Shown here: piece by piece, positions 63,474 to 64,000 of the stretch
Layout of the letters: each line of letters begins with the position of its first letter
Position numbering within the stretch: the stretch's first letter is position 1
Assembly: GCA_963792855.1 (NCBI GenBank)
Contig: CAWBXZ010000001.1
Location: forward strand, 62,001-126,000
Direction of reading: 5' to 3'
DNA: 64,000 bases
DNA from: SG8-40 sp963792855
Lineage (GTDB): Bacteria; Pseudomonadota; Gammaproteobacteria; Burkholderiales; Eutrophovitaceae
Made by a program: the position numbers and the translations under genes
Notes under the pieces: generated by a model
Told to the model about the DNA's origin: nothing
Database searches by the model: none
What the model saw: the letters and a program-made list of their open reading frames with translations, nothing else

Positions 63474-64000
63474 ATGGACGAAAACCGGCAAAAAGCGCTT
63501 GACGCGGCGCTGTCACAGATCGAGAAGCAGTTTGGCAAGGGCTCGATCATGCGCCTCGGCGAGCAGGAAGTGTCGCCCGATCTGAAAGTGGTGTCGACGG
63601 GTTCCCTGGGGCTTGACCTGGCGCTGGGCATTGGCGGACTGCCGCGCGGCCGGGTGGTGGAGATATACGGTCCGGAGTCTTCCGGCAAGACCACACTGAC
63701 GCTGTCAGTGATCGCACAAATGCAGAAGATCGGTGGCACCGCGGCCTTTATCGATGCCGAACACGCGCTCGATCCGGAATATGCGTCCAAGCTCGGCGTG
63801 AACATTGACGAGTTGCTCATCTCCCAGCCCGACAACGGCGAGCAGGCTCTCGAGATTGCCGACATGCTGGTGCGGTCCAGTTCGGTGGAAGTGGTGGTGA
63901 TTGACTCGGTAGCCGCCCTGACTCCAAAGGCGGAAATCGAAGGCGAGATGGGCGAGCCGCAGATGGGATTGCAGGCGCGGTTGATGTCGCAGGCACTGCG
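63474..64000 (+). CDS. recA: RecA recombinase, C-terminus cut by window edge
   Basis: The first 175 codons of RecA: MDENRQKALDAALSQIEKQFGKGSIM (split), Walker A GPESSGKTTL, AEHALDP, VVVIDSVAALTPKAE and the start of LMSQALR. RecA forms filaments on single-stranded DNA for recombination and triggers the SOS response. ATG 63474; the gene continues past the right edge. Confidence 0.98.
   Translation, partial: MDENRQKALDAALSQIEKQFGKGSIMRLGEQEVSPDLKVVSTGSLGLDLALGIGGLPRGRVVEIYGPESSGKTTLTLSVIAQMQKIGGTAAFIDAEHALDPEYASKLGVNIDELLISQPDNGEQALEIADMLVRSSSVEVVVIDSVAALTPKAEIEGEMGEPQMGLQARLMSQAL

Noticed and set aside
1..64000. CRISPR arrays, insertion sequences, integrases or prophage genes
   Set aside because: No regularly spaced repeats, transposase or phage-type proteins were seen on either strand.

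Overview
The window is one contiguous stretch of a GC-rich bacterial chromosome, dense in genes on both strands. Gene content and order point to a free-living, aerobic gammaproteobacterium: the right end has the order glyA-nrdR-ribD-ribE-ribBA-ribH-nusB-panB-thiL-pgpA-pncC-recA, and the rest includes TRAP transport, a Csu-type chaperone-usher locus, a YdhR-like protein, RbgA/YlqF and a NhaP2-type antiporter. I cannot name a genus. No rRNA, tRNA, CRISPR array, insertion sequence or prophage was found.

Layout. 0-8 kb (minus strand): a truncated GAF-GGDEF diguanylate cyclase, an archaic (Csu-like) chaperone-usher pilus operon, a small monooxygenase-like protein, an outer-membrane barrel and a zinc-ribbon protein. 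8.9-17 kb: a short SET-domain methyltransferase, a serine hydrolase facing a thermonuclease-like protein across three 14-bp tandem repeats, a translationally coupled DUF2256/FAD-oxidoreductase pair, a three-gene TRAP transporter and a YkgJ-like cysteine-cluster protein. 17-31 kb: two tandem paralogous envelope proteins with a LssY_C-like region, a YihY membrane protein, a pentapeptide-repeat protein, a DeaD-type helicase, a methyltransferase resembling the archaeal COG2521 family, YaiI and DUF429 proteins, a bacterial (6-4) photolyase, RbgA and a broken LuxR-type regulator. 31-46 kb: MFS transporter, GMC oxidoreductase, an ABC ATPase/permease pair with no binding protein, a cation/proton antiporter, a small aromatic-degradation group (3-oxoadipyl-CoA-type thiolase, intradiol ring-cleavage dioxygenase, hemerythrin protein) and an M61 peptidase. 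46-54 kb: an epoxide-hydrolase-like enzyme, a macro-domain protein, a threonine-to-glycine pair (epimerase-type threonine dehydrogenase plus a glycine C-acetyltransferase-like enzyme), a VIT-like membrane protein and two GNAT acetyltransferases. 54-64 kb: the conserved housekeeping block for one-carbon metabolism, riboflavin, pantothenate, thiamine, phospholipid and NAD recycling, ending inside recA.

The most striking cross-window pattern is a set of eight single-base reading-frame breaks in six otherwise well-conserved genes between 4 and 46 kb, and none detected in the 48-64 kb block. Seven of the eight behave as one extra base. They share no slippery motif, so indel errors in the sequence, or recent decay of accessory genes, explain them better than programmed frameshifting. 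No clearly new multi-gene system was found. The best candidates for new biology are the tandem LssY_C-like pair, the COG2521-like methyltransferase, the stripped-down pilus operon with an internal terminator-like hairpin, and the tandem-repeat divergent promoter.
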